DNA of 64,000 bases from Pseudoalteromonas sp. P1-25 (GCF_001401805.1 NZ_LKDW01000016.1:1-64000), one strand, 5' to 3'. Shown: positions 8,917-19,939, numbered from the stretch's first letter. Translations and numbers: made by a program. Notes: generated by a model not told the origin, from the letters alone.

Positions 8917-9168
8917 GGTTTGCTCCTAACAATCTTAAATAAAGCTTAAATTAAAGGCCGTGGAATATGCCTGTTTTTATCATGAATGTCAATGTAAATT
9001 TAACAATTCAAGAAAAACTGCTCCTTATAACGAACATCAATTTGCCGCTTCAGCAGTTAATATCGCTATTGTAACAAAGCACAGACGCCCAGCCTAGTGC
9101 TTTAAAGCGATTTATAAAAAAGACTGTGGCATAATTACCTCAATTAAAGGTTTTTAAGTAGGTTTAAG

Positions 9169-10749
9169 GTGTCAAAAGGATTATTTCGCTCCGGTATGAT
9201 TGTAAGTGCTATGACAATGATATCGCGTATTTTAGGGTTAGTACGAGATGCCGTTGTTGCAAACTTATTAGGTGCAAGTGCTGCTGCCGATGTTTTTTTA
9301 TTTGCTAACCGTATTCCCAATTTTTTACGACGTCTATTTGCAGAGGGGGCTTTTGCTCAGGCTTTTGTGCCTGTACTTAGCGAAATTAAAGAACACCATG
9401 GTGATGATAAAGTTAAGTTATTTGTAGCACAAGCGGCTGGTACGCTGGGCACTATTTTACTGTGCGTAACTATTTTTGGCGTTGTTGCCTCACCTGTTAT
9501 TGCCGCGTTGTTTGGAACCGGCTGGTTCATTGATTGGTGGCAAGGAGGACCCAATGCAGAAAAATTTGTACTGGCAAGCTCATTACTAAAATTAACCTTT
9601 CCGTATTTGCTATTTGTAAGTTTAGTGGCACTTAGCGGTGCAGTAATGAATGTATATAATCGCTTTGCAGTGGCTGCTTTTACGCCCGTATTACTTAATG
9701 TTTCTATTATTACCTGCGCTATTTTATTGCACGACAAATTTAGCGTTGGGGCATATGCGTTAGCCGTTGGTGTATTTGTGGGTGGGGTGGTGCAATTGTT
9801 GTTTCAGTTACCATTTTTATACCGCGCAAAAATGTTGGCGCGCCCGCGCTGGGCTTGGCAAGACGAAAACGTTAAAAAAGTGCGTAAGCTTATGTTACCG
9901 GCCTTATTTGGTGTGTCGATAAGCCAAATTAATCTTCTACTCGATACTATGATTGCCTCGTTATTAATGACGGGGTCTATCGCATGGCTTTATTACTCGG
10001 ATAGATTAATTGAGTTTCCACTTGGTTTATTTGGTATTGGTATTGCTACTGTTATCTTACCTGCACTTTCTAAATTACATAGCAGTAAAAAACGCAGCGA
10101 TTTTCAGCATACGCTGGATTGGGGGGTGCGTTTTGTCATCTTTTTAGGCATACCCGCTATGGTCGGGTTAATGATTATAAGCCCGCTTATTATTACTGTG
10201 CTGTTTGATCATGGCGCATTTAAGGAGGCGGATGTTGATCATGTCAAAGCGGTAAGTTTAGGGGTGGTCGCCTACTCGGTAGGGTTAGTTAGCTTTATGC
10301 TTATTAAAGTCTTAGCGCCGGGTTTTTACTCGCGCCAAGATACTAAAACGCCTGTGCGCATTGGAATTATTACGTTGGTACTTAATATGGTATTCAATAT
10401 TATGTTAGCCCCATTTATTGGGTATTTGGGGCTTGCTTTAGCAACGTCTATGTCGGCTAGCTGCAATGCCTTTTTACTTTACAGGCAACTTAAAAAAGAA
10501 AACGTGTATCAGTTTTCTGCTATGAGCCTACGCTTTACCATAAAATGCATAGTGGCAAGCTTAGCCATGGGGGCGCTAACTTGGTATGTTAGTAGCCGTT
10601 ATTATTGGGCTACATGGCACTTTCATGAGCAAATAATGTTGTTAATTGTACTGTTGGTGGTTGCTGCAATAAGTTACTTTGCAGTGCTGTTTTTACTTGG
10701 CGTAAGACTAAATACGATAAAAAGTGTAGCAACTACTGAATCAAACTAA
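9169..10749 (+). CDS. murJ: lipid II flippase MurJ
   Basis: 526 residues with about 14 hydrophobic segments. The N-terminal SGMIVSAMTMISRILGLVR and DVFLFANRIPNFLRRLFAEG are hallmarks of MurJ/MviN in the MOP exporter superfamily, which moves lipid II across the inner membrane for peptidoglycan synthesis. It starts with GTG after an AGG box. The position between rpsT and ribF-ileS is the usual gammaproteobacterial arrangement. Confidence 0.95.
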   Translation: MSKGLFRSGMIVSAMTMISRILGLVRDAVVANLLGASAAADVFLFANRIPNFLRRLFAEGAFAQAFVPVLSEIKEHHGDDKVKLFVAQAAGTLGTILLCVTIFGVVASPVIAALFGTGWFIDWWQGGPNAEKFVLASSLLKLTFPYLLFVSLVALSGAVMNVYNRFAVAAFTPVLLNVSIITCAILLHDKFSVGAYALAVGVFVGGVVQLLFQLPFLYRAKMLARPRWAWQDENVKKVRKLMLPALFGVSISQINLLLDTMIASLLMTGSIAWLYYSDRLIEFPLGLFGIGIATVILPALSKLHSSKKRSDFQHTLDWGVRFVIFLGIPAMVGLMIISPLIITVLFDHGAFKEADVDHVKAVSLGVVAYSVGLVSFMLIKVLAPGFYSRQDTKTPVRIGIITLVLNMVFNIMLAPFIGYLGLALATSMSASCNAFLLYRQLKKENVYQFSAMSLRFTIKCIVASLAMGALTWYVSSRYYWATWHFHEQIMLLIVLLVVAAISYFAVLFLLGVRLNTIKSVATTESN

Positions 10750-10833
10750 AAAAAAGATTATAATCGGCAGCCCTGTGGTTTTGAACAATTTTAAACTCGT
10801 TAATAATACTCGCTGAAAAAGGCATTAGGTGGC

Positions 10834-11760
10834 ATGGAGTTAATTAGAGGTATACACAATATTCGAGCGCAACATTATGGTTGCGTATTGACTATTGGTA
10901 ATTTTGACGGTGTGCATTTAGGCCATGGTGAAGTGTTAAAAGGGCTGTTAGCGGATGCCAAAGCACATAACTTACCCAGTACGGTGATGTTATTTGAGCC
11001 ACAGCCGCAAGAGTTTTTCGCCAAAAATAATGCACCTGCTCGACTTACTCGGTTACGCGATAAACTTAAGCTGCTTAGTAACTTAGGTATTGAGCGCGTT
11101 ATTTGCATTAGCTTTAATCAACAATTTGCCAATATGCACGCTGAGCAATTTGTTAGCGATATTTTAATTAAAAAGCTAGGTGTAAAAGCATTAACAGTAG
11201 GCGATGATTTTAAATTTGGTAAACAGCGCCAAGGGGATTTTAATTTACTGCGCAGTATGGGCAAACAAGCGGGCATGGATGTAAAAAGCACCGCGAGTTT
11301 TCGCCAATTAAATGCTAGAGTAAGCAGCACACTAATACGTGAAGCATTAGCAGCAGGCGACTTAGAAAATGCTAAGTTAATGCTAGGGCATAATTATGCT
11401 ATTTCAGGACGTGTAATACATGGTTGGAAAAGAGGGCGAGAGCTTGGTTTTCGAACTGCAAATATAGCGCTTAAACGCCAAGTTTGCCCTGTAAATGGGG
11501 TGTTTGCTGTAAAAGCAAACATTGCCGGCAAGCAGGTTTATGGGGTAGCCAATATTGGTAATAAGCCCACTTTTAATGGAACGCGTGCTTTGTTAGAAGT
11601 TCACCTTTTTGACTTTGCACACGATATATATGGACAGTTTATGCACGTGGAGTTAATTGAAAAACTTCGCGATGAGAAAAAATTCGAGACATTAACACAG
11701 TTAACGGCACAAATAGCAACCGATGTTGCCGCCGCAAAACAGTGTTTTGGTTTAAATTAG
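10834..11760 (+). CDS. ribF: bifunctional riboflavin kinase / FAD synthetase
   Basis: 308 residues. The N-terminal nucleotidyltransferase domain carries TIGNFDGVHLGH and the C-terminal kinase domain carries GWKRGRELGFRTANI and NIGNKPTF. It converts riboflavin to FMN and then FAD. It directly precedes ileS with a 29-bp gap, a conserved pairing in this class, and probably shares a transcript with it. Confidence 0.95.
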   Translation: MELIRGIHNIRAQHYGCVLTIGNFDGVHLGHGEVLKGLLADAKAHNLPSTVMLFEPQPQEFFAKNNAPARLTRLRDKLKLLSNLGIERVICISFNQQFANMHAEQFVSDILIKKLGVKALTVGDDFKFGKQRQGDFNLLRSMGKQAGMDVKSTASFRQLNARVSSTLIREALAAGDLENAKLMLGHNYAISGRVIHGWKRGRELGFRTANIALKRQVCPVNGVFAVKANIAGKQVYGVANIGNKPTFNGTRALLEVHLFDFAHDIYGQFMHVELIEKLRDEKKFETLTQLTAQIATDVAAAKQCFGLN

Positions 11761-11789
11761 GTAGCCGATAGATACGGAAAGTAGGATTA

Positions 11790-14618
11790 ATGAGCGACTA
11801 CAAACATACTTTGAATTTACCGGAAACACAGTTTCCAATGCGTGGCAATTTGGCACAACGTGAACCAAAAATGCTTAAAGCATGGTATGAAGACGACCTG
11901 TACGGTCAAATTCGCAGCGCTAAAAAAGGTAAAAAAACCTTTATTTTGCATGACGGTCCTCCGTATGCAAACGGCGATATCCATTTAGGCCACTCAGTAA
12001 ATAAAATTTTAAAAGACATTATTGTAAAGTCTAAAACTTTATCTGACTTTGATGCCCCTTACGTGCCTGGTTGGGATTGTCATGGCTTACCAATTGAGTT
12101 AATGGTTGAGAAAAAAGTAGGCAAGCCTGGCGTTAAAGTAACTGCGAGCGAGTTTCGTGAAAAATGCCGTGCTTACGCTAAAAAGCAAGTTGAAGGTCAA
12201 AAAGTAGACTTTAAACGTTTAGGTGTGTTTGGCGATTGGGACAAACCTTACCTAACAATGAACTATGACTTTGAAGCAAACGCCATTCGCGTGCTTGGCC
12301 GTATTATTAAAAACGGCCACCTTCATAAAGGTGCAAAGCCTGTGCATTGGTGTACAGACTGTGGCTCTGCACTTGCAGAGGCAGAAGTTGAGTACCAAGA
12401 TAAGCAATCACCAGCAATCGATGTGCGCTTTACTTTTGCAGATCAAGACGCGGTTGTTAAAGCTTTTGATTTAGCAGAAGGCCATGAAGGGCAAGGTAGT
12501 GTTGGCACTGTTATTTGGACTACAACACCGTGGACCCTACCTGCTAACCGTGCAGTAGCTGTGCATGCAGATTTAGAGTACGCCTTAGTACAAGTAGATG
12601 ATGAAGGGTCGCAGCAACGTTTAATTTTAGGCTCAGAGCTTGTTAAAGATGCAATGGACCGTTACGGGTTTAATCATTTCCACGTACTAGGTTATGTCAA
12701 AGGCGCAGCACTAGAGAATTTACAGGTTGCTCACCCATTTTACGATTTTGATGTACCGGTCATTGTAGCAGAACACGTTACTACTGAATCAGGTACGGGT
12801 GTGGTTCATACTGCGCCAGGCCATGGTCAAGAAGATTTCGCGGCAGGCTTAAATTACAATCTTGAAGTAGCAAACCCTGTAGGCGCTAATGGTGTTTACC
12901 TACCTGATACAGAATTATTTGCAGGTCAGCACGTATTTAAAGCAAACGCCAGTGTAATTGATGTATTAACAGAGCGTGGTGCCTTAATGCACCATCATGC
13001 GCTTACGCATAGCTACCCGCATTGCTGGCGCCACAAAACACCTATTATTTTCCGTGCTACACCGCAGTGGTTTGTAAGCATGGATCAGGCTAACTTACGC
13101 CAAGACTCGTTAAGCGAAATTAAAAACACGCAATGGTTGCCAGAGTGGGGCGAAAGCCGCATTGCAAACATGGTTGAAGGTCGCCCAGATTGGTGTATTT
13201 CTCGTCAACGTACTTGGGGTGTGCCAATTGCTTTATTTGTTGATAAAGACACCGGTTCTTTACACCCAAATACGCAAGAACTGATAGAACAAGCTGCAGA
13301 ACTAGTAGAAAAGTCAGGCATTCAAGCGTGGTATGACCTAGAGCCTGCCACCTTGTTAGGCGAAGACGATGCCAAGCAATACATGAAAGTACAAGATACG
13401 TTAGATGTATGGTTTGATTCGGGCGTAACACATGCCTGTGTTGTTGATGCACGTGAAGAGTTAGTTGGCCCAGCTGATTTATACCTAGAAGGCTCTGATC
13501 AGCACCGTGGTTGGTTTATGTCATCAATGATGACCTCAGTTGCTATTAACGGTCACGCTCCTTACAAGCAAGTACTAACGCATGGCTTTACCGTAGATGA
13601 AAACGGCCGCAAAATGTCAAAATCGTTAGGCAACGTTATTTCACCACAAAATGTGATGAACAAACTTGGCGCTGACATTTTACGTTTATGGGTTGCTTCA
13701 ACCGATTACACGGCAGAAATGACCGTATCGGATGAAATATTTAAACGCTCTGCCGATCGCTACCGTCGTATTCGTAACACAAGCCGTTACTTATTAGCTA
13801 ACTTAAGTGGTTTTGATCCTAAAACAGACCAAGTTGCTGTTGATGACATGGTTGAGCTTGATAAGTGGATTGTTGGCCGTGCCGCCCAATTACAAGAAGA
13901 AATTTTAGCAGCCTACGATAGCTACCAAATGCTATTAGTAACGCAAAAGCTAATGAATTTCTGTACAGGTGAGCTGGGTTCATTCTACTTAGATGTTATT
14001 AAAGACCGCCAGTACACAGCAAAAAGCGACAGTCATGCACGTCGTTCTTGTCAGACTGCGCTTTACCACATTGCAGAAGCAATGACGCGTTGGATGGCGC
14101 CAATTATGAGCTTTACAGCGCAAGAAATTTGGGAAGCATTACCGGGCGAGCGTAGCGATTACGTATTTACATCGGTATGGTACGACGGTTTACATGCACC
14201 GACAAACAGCCAATTTAGCAACGATGACTGGCAAGCGATTCTGAATGTACGTGACGAAGTAAACCGTGTACTAGAAGCTGCCCGTAAAGAAGAAGTGATT
14301 GGCGCAACGCTGCAAGCAAGCGTTAACTTATACGCCGAAAAATCACTGGCTGATAAGTTAGCAGCATTAGGTGATGAGCTACGTTTTGTATTATTAACGT
14401 CTGCGGTCACTGTATCTGCTGTAGATAGCCAGCCTAGTGATACACAAACAACCGAAATTGAAGGTCTATACATTAGCGTAGCAGCCACAGATGCAACTAA
14501 ATGTGAGCGTTGTTGGCATTACAGCGATGATGTAGGCTCAGAGCCTGCACACCCTGAAATTTGTGGTCGTTGTGTAAGCAATGTTGACGGCGAAGGTGAA
14601 AAGCGTCAATTCGCTTAG
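11790..14618 (+). CDS. ileS: isoleucyl-tRNA synthetase
   Basis: 942 residues, full length. The class I signatures are present: [15 protein letters not shown] (HIGH-type) and [12 protein letters not shown] (KMSKS). The editing domain lies between them, with [15 protein letters not shown]-like sequence, and the C-terminal zinc site has [10 protein letters not shown] and CGRCVSN. It charges tRNA-Ile. It sits in the ribF-ileS-lspA-fkpB-ispH run. Confidence 0.98.
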   Translation: MSDYKHTLNLPETQFPMRGNLAQREPKMLKAWYEDDLYGQIRSAKKGKKTFILHDGPPYANGDIHLGHSVNKILKDIIVKSKTLSDFDAPYVPGWDCHGLPIELMVEKKVGKPGVKVTASEFREKCRAYAKKQVEGQKVDFKRLGVFGDWDKPYLTMNYDFEANAIRVLGRIIKNGHLHKGAKPVHWCTDCGSALAEAEVEYQDKQSPAIDVRFTFADQDAVVKAFDLAEGHEGQGSVGTVIWTTTPWTLPANRAVAVHADLEYALVQVDDEGSQQRLILGSELVKDAMDRYGFNHFHVLGYVKGAALENLQVAHPFYDFDVPVIVAEHVTTESGTGVVHTAPGHGQEDFAAGLNYNLEVANPVGANGVYLPDTELFAGQHVFKANASVIDVLTERGALMHHHALTHSYPHCWRHKTPIIFRATPQWFVSMDQANLRQDSLSEIKNTQWLPEWGESRIANMVEGRPDWCISRQRTWGVPIALFVDKDTGSLHPNTQELIEQAAELVEKSGIQAWYDLEPATLLGEDDAKQYMKVQDTLDVWFDSGVTHACVVDAREELVGPADLYLEGSDQHRGWFMSSMMTSVAINGHAPYKQVLTHGFTVDENGRKMSKSLGNVISPQNVMNKLGADILRLWVASTDYTAEMTVSDEIFKRSADRYRRIRNTSRYLLANLSGFDPKTDQVAVDDMVELDKWIVGRAAQLQEEILAAYDSYQMLLVTQKLMNFCTGELGSFYLDVIKDRQYTAKSDSHARRSCQTALYHIAEAMTRWMAPIMSFTAQEIWEALPGERSDYVFTSVWYDGLHAPTNSQFSNDDWQAILNVRDEVNRVLEAARKEEVIGATLQASVNLYAEKSLADKLAALGDELRFVLLTSAVTVSAVDSQPSDTQTTEIEGLYISVAATDATKCERCWHYSDDVGSEPAHPEICGRCVSNVDGEGEKRQFA

Positions 14619-14630
14619 GAGTTTTACTCA

Positions 14631-15131
14631 GTGAGCAAACTAGCCCAAAAAAGTGGTTTAGTGTGGCTTTGGTTAAGTCTATTACTGCTTGTAATAGACT
14701 TTGCCACTAAAACACTTGTTGTAAATACCATGGCTTATCAAGAGTCGATTAATTTACTGCCTGTTTTTAGTATTACCTACGTACATAACTATGGAGCGGC
14801 CTACAGTTTTTTAAGTGAAGCTGGTGGTTGGCAACGTTGGTTTTTAAGTTTTATTGCCATTGCTATTAGCGCGCTATTAGTATGGTGGTTGAAGCGCTTA
14901 CCAGCGACAAATAAAATATTATGTAGTGCTTATGCGTTAGTACTTGCTGGCGCTATTGGTAATTTGTATGACCGCGTTGCTTATGGTTATGTAATTGACT
15001 TTATACATGTGTTTTATAAAAACTCGCATTTTCCAGTATTTAATATTGCCGACTGTGCAATTTGTATTGGTGCCGCATTATTATTATTTGATGCCTTTAC
15101 AGGCGAAAGTCCGAAGGAGCATAAAGCATGA
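14631..15131 (+). CDS. lspA: lipoprotein signal peptidase
   Basis: 166 residues with four membrane helices. It has the conserved NYGAAYSFL loop, the catalytic Asp in GAIGNLYDR and the second one in FPVFNIADCAI. It cleaves the signal peptide of diacylated prolipoproteins in the inner membrane. GTG start, 12 bp after ileS; its end overlaps fkpB by four bases, so the genes are translationally coupled. Confidence 0.96.
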   Translation: MSKLAQKSGLVWLWLSLLLLVIDFATKTLVVNTMAYQESINLLPVFSITYVHNYGAAYSFLSEAGGWQRWFLSFIAIAISALLVWWLKRLPATNKILCSAYALVLAGAIGNLYDRVAYGYVIDFIHVFYKNSHFPVFNIADCAICIGAALLLFDAFTGESPKEHKA

Positions 15132-15568
15132 GCCAAGCTGTAATTGGTGAAAACTCAGAGGTTATTTTTCACTTTTCTATTAAACTAGAAGATGGCTCTG
15201 CCGCAGACTCAACAAAGGTGCATAATAAACCAGCCAAGTTAACGATGGGTGATGGCAGCTTAACGGCTAATTTTGAAAAGTGTTTGCTCGGTTTAAGCGC
15301 AGGCGAAAGCAAAACGTTTGAGCTAGAACCAGAAGATGCATTTGGCCAACCTAATCCAGATAATATTTACTATGTAGAACGCAGTAAATTTGGTGCAGAA
15401 ACGCCAGCTAAAGTCGGCGCAATTATTGCCTTTACTCAGCCAGATGGTACTGAGCTGCCAGGACTAGTACGCGAAGTACAAGGTGAGTCGGTTACTATCG
15501 ATTTTAATCACCCGTTAGCGGGCCAACGCTTAACGTTTGAAGTAGATATTATTGAGGTGCAAGGCTAA
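15128..15568 (+). CDS. fkpB: FKBP-type peptidyl-prolyl isomerase FkpB (SlpA)
   Basis: 146 residues of the SlyD-like FKBP group. [24 protein letters not shown] begins the FKBP half and the flap insert follows. It lacks the His-rich tail of SlyD, which fits FkpB/SlpA. It works as a cytoplasmic chaperone with proline isomerase activity. It overlaps lspA by ATGA and ispH by one base, the conserved lspA-fkpB-ispH order. Confidence 0.92.
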   Translation: MSQAVIGENSEVIFHFSIKLEDGSAADSTKVHNKPAKLTMGDGSLTANFEKCLLGLSAGESKTFELEPEDAFGQPNPDNIYYVERSKFGAETPAKVGAIIAFTQPDGTELPGLVREVQGESVTIDFNHPLAGQRLTFEVDIIEVQG

Positions 15569-16497
15569 TGGATATTTTATTAGCGAATCCGCGAGGCTTT
15601 TGTGCAGGGGTTGATCGTGCAATTAGCATAGTAGAGCGCGCTTTAGATATTTTTGAAAAGCCAATTTACGTACGCCATGAGGTAGTGCATAACCGCTACG
15701 TAGTAGATGGTTTAAAAAACCGTGGTGCCGTATTTGTTGAAGAGCTAGACCAAGTACCTGATGACAGCATAGTTATTTTTAGCGCTCACGGTGTATCGCA
15801 AGCGGTACGCTCAGAAGCTAAACGCCGCGATTTAAAAGTATTTGATGCAACATGCCCATTAGTTACTAAAGTGCATATGGAAGTAACACGTGCGAGCCGT
15901 AAATGTATTGAATGTATTTTAATTGGTCATCATGGTCACCCAGAGGTTGAGGGGACTATGGGACAGTATGACAACAACGACGGTGGTATTTACCTTGTAG
16001 AGACCGCAGAAGATGTTGCCAAACTTAACGTTAAAAATGCTGATAACCTATTTTATTGTAGCCAAACAACGCTCTCAGTAGATGACACTGCAGATGTAAT
16101 TGATGCGCTGCGCGAAAAATTCCCAGCAATTGATGGCCCGCGTAAAGATGATATTTGCTATGCCACACAAAACCGACAAGATGCGGTGCGTGATTTAGCA
16201 GATAAAGTTGATGTGCTTTTAGTTGTGGGAGCAAAAAACAGCTCTAACTCTAATCGTTTACGTGAACTTGCAGATAAAATGGGCACAACCGCTTATTTAA
16301 TCGATGATGCAACAAATGTTGAAGCACAGTGGTTTGCTAACACGAGCGCTGTGGGAGTAACTGCGGGGGCTTCTGCGCCAGAAGTGCTTGTTCAACAAGT
16401 TATTGCGCGCTTAAAAGAGCTTGGCGGTACGCAGGTAGTGGAAAACCCAGGTGAAGAAGAGAATATCGTATTTGCCGTTCCTGTTGAGCTGCGTTAG
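15568..16497 (+). CDS. ispH: 4-hydroxy-3-methylbut-2-enyl diphosphate reductase
   Basis: 309 residues. The three iron-sulfur cysteines lie in [23 protein letters not shown] and [11 protein letters not shown], and SSNSNRL forms part of the substrate site. It carries out the last step of the MEP isoprenoid pathway, making IPP and DMAPP. It starts on the last base of the fkpB stop codon. Confidence 0.97.
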   Translation: MDILLANPRGFCAGVDRAISIVERALDIFEKPIYVRHEVVHNRYVVDGLKNRGAVFVEELDQVPDDSIVIFSAHGVSQAVRSEAKRRDLKVFDATCPLVTKVHMEVTRASRKCIECILIGHHGHPEVEGTMGQYDNNDGGIYLVETAEDVAKLNVKNADNLFYCSQTTLSVDDTADVIDALREKFPAIDGPRKDDICYATQNRQDAVRDLADKVDVLLVVGAKNSSNSNRLRELADKMGTTAYLIDDATNVEAQWFANTSAVGVTAGASAPEVLVQQVIARLKELGGTQVVENPGEEENIVFAVPVELR

Positions 16498-16537
16498 TCT
16501 ATATAAATTAATTATTTAGATTACAAGGAGAGCCGTT

Positions 16538-17569
16538 ATGAGCAAGTTGCCGCAAGGTGAAACATTGCTTTTTTCGGCTCTTTTTAATGAGCGAGGGGTA
16601 CTTGCCACGCTTATTGTTACCCAAGTTGTTGCTACCATCTTAGCGTTTGCTCCTTTTGTTGAGGGGGATAGCTGGCAAAGCCTTGGCGTAATTAGTTTAT
16701 TTTCTCATATGACCGTGCTGGTCAGTATTTCTGCTTTATACTCTTTTCAGCGTGTTTTACAAAAAAAGCCGCAAACCACTCAACTTTTTGCTTTTTTTAT
16801 TTCCTTTTTAGTCAGTACCGCTTTATTCAGTGCGCTGTGTGCCCGCTACTTTTTAGATATTGCAAATAATGAAACGAGTATTTATTTTGTACTACGAAAC
16901 TGCTTAATTGTTTTTTTGATTACGGCTTTATTTGTACAGTTTTTACTGATTTATTTTGAAAAAGAGCAGCAAACAAAAGCGCTTTCGCGCGCAGAGCTTG
17001 ACGCTTTACAAGCCCGAATACGCCCACATTTTTTGTACAATAGCTTGAATACCGCCGCTGAGCTAACACACCACGATGCCGATGCTGCAGAGCAAGCAAT
17101 TCTTGCGCTTGCAGCGTTATCGCAAGCAGCTATGCGTTCAGGGCAACGCGTTTCTCTCGAGGATGAGCTGACCTTATCAAAACAATATGTTGCGCTGGAA
17201 ACATGGCGCTTTGGCAGCCGCTTAGAGGTTAACTGGCAACTGCCTGATGACTTGCCCGATATTAGTATTCCGTGCTTAACCCTTCAGCCGTTAATAGAAA
17301 ATGCGGTGTGCCACGGGGTAGAGCCCAGTGAAACGGGGGCTGTGATTAATGTAGAACTGCATGTAACCACGGGATACTTAACATTGATTGTTGCCAACCC
17401 GATTACTCATAATGAGGCGTTAACAAGACCAAATAACGGTATGGCGCTTGAAAATATTCGCCAGCGATTGTTTATATATTACAAAGAAAAAGCACAGCTT
17501 TCAGTCACGCACAAAGAAAATGTGTTTAGAGTAAAAGTGGTGATCCCTAAACAGTTTGAGAATACCTAA
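16538..17569 (+). CDS. AlgZ/LytS-type sensor histidine kinase
   Basis: 343 residues. About four membrane helices in the first 150 residues are followed by a His_kinase domain (PF06580 type) with the phospho-acceptor His164 in IRPHFLYNSLN and an ATPase domain with LQPLIENAVCHG. This is the architecture of AlgZ/FimS and LytS. It overlaps the LytTR regulator gene by one base and lies just before the minor pilin genes. In Pseudomonas the FimS/AlgR pair controls the equivalent fimU-pilVWXY1Y2E operon, so the same role is likely here. The signal is unknown. Confidence 0.85.
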   Translation: MSKLPQGETLLFSALFNERGVLATLIVTQVVATILAFAPFVEGDSWQSLGVISLFSHMTVLVSISALYSFQRVLQKKPQTTQLFAFFISFLVSTALFSALCARYFLDIANNETSIYFVLRNCLIVFLITALFVQFLLIYFEKEQQTKALSRAELDALQARIRPHFLYNSLNTAAELTHHDADAAEQAILALAALSQAAMRSGQRVSLEDELTLSKQYVALETWRFGSRLEVNWQLPDDLPDISIPCLTLQPLIENAVCHGVEPSETGAVINVELHVTTGYLTLIVANPITHNEALTRPNNGMALENIRQRLFIYYKEKAQLSVTHKENVFRVKVVIPKQFENT

Positions 17570-18273
17570 TGAATGTTGTAATTATTGATGATGAGCCACT
17601 TGCTCGCGCTAGAATAAAACGTTTACTGCAGCACAATGAGCATATTTTAGTGCAGGGTGAAGGGGATAATGGCGCACAGGGGCTTGCCCTTATCAAGCAG
17701 ATTCAACCCGATTTGGTGTTTTTAGATATAGATATGCCCGGGATCAATGGTTTAGAAGTGGCACAGCAGCTCAATACTTTAAGTGTGCCACCAGCGATAG
17801 TATTTGTGACAGCCTATCCAGAGCATGCACTTGATGCATTACAGCTTAGTGCAGCAGGCTACTTAGTAAAACCAGTCACTGAGCAAGCATTAGATAAAGT
17901 ATTAGCACAGGTAGGGCGTTTAAATAAAGCACACATGCAAACGCAGCAGTCTACAAAAATTAGTTATCAGCTTGGCGGTACGATTAAAAGTATTGAACTT
18001 GATCTCGTATATTATTTTAATGCTCAAGAAAAATACACCAATATGGTATTTGAAGGGGGCGAGGCGCTAATTGAGCAAAGCTTAAAGCAACTTGAGCAGC
18101 GCTTCCCAACGCAATTATTGCGTATTCACAGAAATACACTGATAAATAAGCAAAGGCTTGTTGCCTTACACACCCTAAATTCAGGTGTACATAGTGTAGA
18201 ACTCGCTGGGTGTAAGGAGCAATTAAACGTGAGTAGGCGAGAGCTAAAAACAGTAAAAAATATATTACAGTAG
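17569..18273 (+). CDS. AlgR-like LytTR response regulator
   Basis: 234 residues. The receiver domain has IIDDEPLARAR, the phospho-accepting Asp near residue 54 in FLDIDMPGING and YLVKPVTE. The C-terminal LytTR DNA-binding domain spans about residues 130-234 and has RIHRNTLINKQ and VSRRELK. It starts on the last base of the kinase stop codon, which shows coupled translation. A direct repeat resembling the AlgR motif lies about ten bases downstream of its stop, before pilV, so it probably activates the pilin operon. Confidence 0.88.
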   Translation: MNVVIIDDEPLARARIKRLLQHNEHILVQGEGDNGAQGLALIKQIQPDLVFLDIDMPGINGLEVAQQLNTLSVPPAIVFVTAYPEHALDALQLSAAGYLVKPVTEQALDKVLAQVGRLNKAHMQTQQSTKISYQLGGTIKSIELDLVYYFNAQEKYTNMVFEGGEALIEQSLKQLEQRFPTQLLRIHRNTLINKQRLVALHTLNSGVHSVELAGCKEQLNVSRRELKTVKNILQ

Positions 18274-18281
18274 CTTTGTTT

Positions 18282-18311
18282 ACCGTTTATCAACAAATTT
18301 AACCGTTTATC
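18282..18311 (+). promoter_or_regulatory. direct repeat, likely LytTR (AlgR-like) binding sites
   Basis: ACCGTTTATC occurs at 18282-18291 and exactly again at 18302-18311, spaced 20 bp start to start (two helical turns). The AlgR consensus in Pseudomonas is close to ACCGTTCGTC, and LytTR proteins bind such direct repeats. It lies between the LytTR gene and pilV, with an AT-rich TATATT stretch about five bases further on that could be a -10 element. Binding is inferred. Confidence 0.65.
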
Positions 18312-18381
18312 CTAGTATATATTGCATCTACATTTTCAATGCATAAACTTATGATCAGATAAAATTGATTTGGTTTTTACT

Positions 18382-18942
18382 ATGCATTCATCTCACAAAA
18401 AACCTCAAAAAGGCTTTACCCTAATTGAAGTGCTGATTGCGTTTATTATTTTAAGCTTTGGCTTATTAGGCGCTGTTGCACTGCAGGCAAAAGCTAAGCA
18501 GGCAAGCTTTGACTCTATGCAGCGCGCAGCAGCAGTCGCGTTAGGAAATGACATTATTCAACGCATTAGAGCAAATGATACCGCACAGCTCGTTGCCTTA
18601 TATACGCAAACATTCACGAGCAAAACCTCAACATCTACTTCTACTGCGTGTTTTAGTGGGTCGTGCACTGCAGCGCAAGTTGCAGCCCTCGATTTACAAC
18701 AATGGAAGCGCGCCATTCGTGCACGCGAAAATACCGGCACACTTGATGATGCCACAGTGTGTATAAACCCTACGGCTGCAGCAGGCACGGGGGGGCGTGG
18801 CTTTAATATTGAAGTCATAGTGTCTTGGCAAGGTCGCCAAGAGTTTAATGCTAATGATGAAACCAAAGCGCTTAAATGTGGTACTGATGACAAAAAACGC
18901 CGCTTGGTCGCATTAAATAGCTATATATACCTAAGGAGCTAA
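18382..18942 (+). CDS. pilV: type IV pilus minor pilin PilV
   Basis: 186 residues. The short leader ends in G, followed by FTLIEVLIAFIILSFGLL with Glu at position +5 for PilD processing. The rest has the pseudopilin layout, including a Cys-rich C-terminal region (CFSGSC, VCINP, LKCGTD). With PilW, PilX, PilY1 and PilE it forms the priming complex at the pilus tip. I chose the ATG at 18382; the open frame continues four codons upstream to a TTG. Confidence 0.85.
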   Translation: MHSSHKKPQKGFTLIEVLIAFIILSFGLLGAVALQAKAKQASFDSMQRAAAVALGNDIIQRIRANDTAQLVALYTQTFTSKTSTSTSTACFSGSCTAAQVAALDLQQWKRAIRARENTGTLDDATVCINPTAAAGTGGRGFNIEVIVSWQGRQEFNANDETKALKCGTDDKKRRLVALNSYIYLRS

Positions 18943-18943
18943 C

Positions 18944-19939
18944 ATGAGAGAAAAAGGTTTTACACTAATAGAAATGATGATTTCATTATTTATTGGTGGG
19001 CTTATTTTAGGTGGGGTGATGTTTACCTATATTGGTATGAAGGTAACCACAAAAGACACAATGACAATAGGTGAATTGCAAGAGTCTGGTCGCTTAGCAA
19101 TTAATATTATGCAGCGTGATATTGAGCAGGTAGGCTTTTGGGGAACTTATTATGATGATTCGTTCACGGCAGCAAACACACAAACGCTTGCTACCCCTGG
19201 TGGAGATTGCTTTGAGGGGCTTAATAACGGCAGCTTTCCAGATTTAACATCTTCTAGTAATTTCAGAACTATTTATGCAAAAGAAGCCAGTTCAACAAGC
19301 GAGCTTAACTGTATAACTAAGCCAATTGCAGGGACTGATATTTTACAAATTAAGTTTTTACAAGGCGAGCAGCTTACTGTTGATGGTACAACGAATGAAA
19401 CACAGGCGGGTGAGAACTATTTTATAGCTGAGCAAGAAAGCGCAGAATTTACCCGAGGCGTTGTAGCTGCTGGTAGTTTAAACGTAAATGCCACGGTGTG
19501 GCCCTATAGCCATCATGTTTATTACCTCGCAGAGCAAACTTATACGGTAAATAATAAAAGCCTTACAGTACCAGCATTAATGCGAAAACGCTTAAATGGC
19601 GCTAACATGAAAGCCGAAACCATTATGGAGGGCGTTGAAAATATGCGCTTTGTGTTTGGTTTAGATACAGATAGTGATAGCCGTGTAGACTCTTACCGAA
19701 GCATTAAGGACATGCAACACACTGATTGGGAAAACCGCAAAAGCATTTTAACAGTGCAAGTTTTCTTATTAGTAAGAGCATTGCAGCCAGATCCGGGACT
19801 TAAAATAAAAAATCAAACATATACTTTAGGTGAAGATGAAGACGCTCGAGAGCTTACTTTTAATGACTCTTACAGAAGAACAGTATTTACCACCACCATT
19901 CGTTTAAATAACGTGGGAGCAAATTTATGGCGTATCTAA
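18944..19939 (+). CDS. pilW: type IV pilus minor pilin PilW
   Basis: 331 residues, the usual PilW size. It begins MREKGFTLIEMMISLFIGG, a prepilin leader with the cleavage after Gly. The remainder is a large beta-rich domain with VENMRFVFGLDTD, typical of PilW. AAGGAG precedes the ATG and only one base separates it from pilV. Its end overlaps pilX by 13 bases. Confidence 0.88.
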   Translation: MREKGFTLIEMMISLFIGGLILGGVMFTYIGMKVTTKDTMTIGELQESGRLAINIMQRDIEQVGFWGTYYDDSFTAANTQTLATPGGDCFEGLNNGSFPDLTSSSNFRTIYAKEASSTSELNCITKPIAGTDILQIKFLQGEQLTVDGTTNETQAGENYFIAEQESAEFTRGVVAAGSLNVNATVWPYSHHVYYLAEQTYTVNNKSLTVPALMRKRLNGANMKAETIMEGVENMRFVFGLDTDSDSRVDSYRSIKDMQHTDWENRKSILTVQVFLLVRALQPDPGLKIKNQTYTLGEDEDARELTFNDSYRRTVFTTTIRLNNVGANLWRI

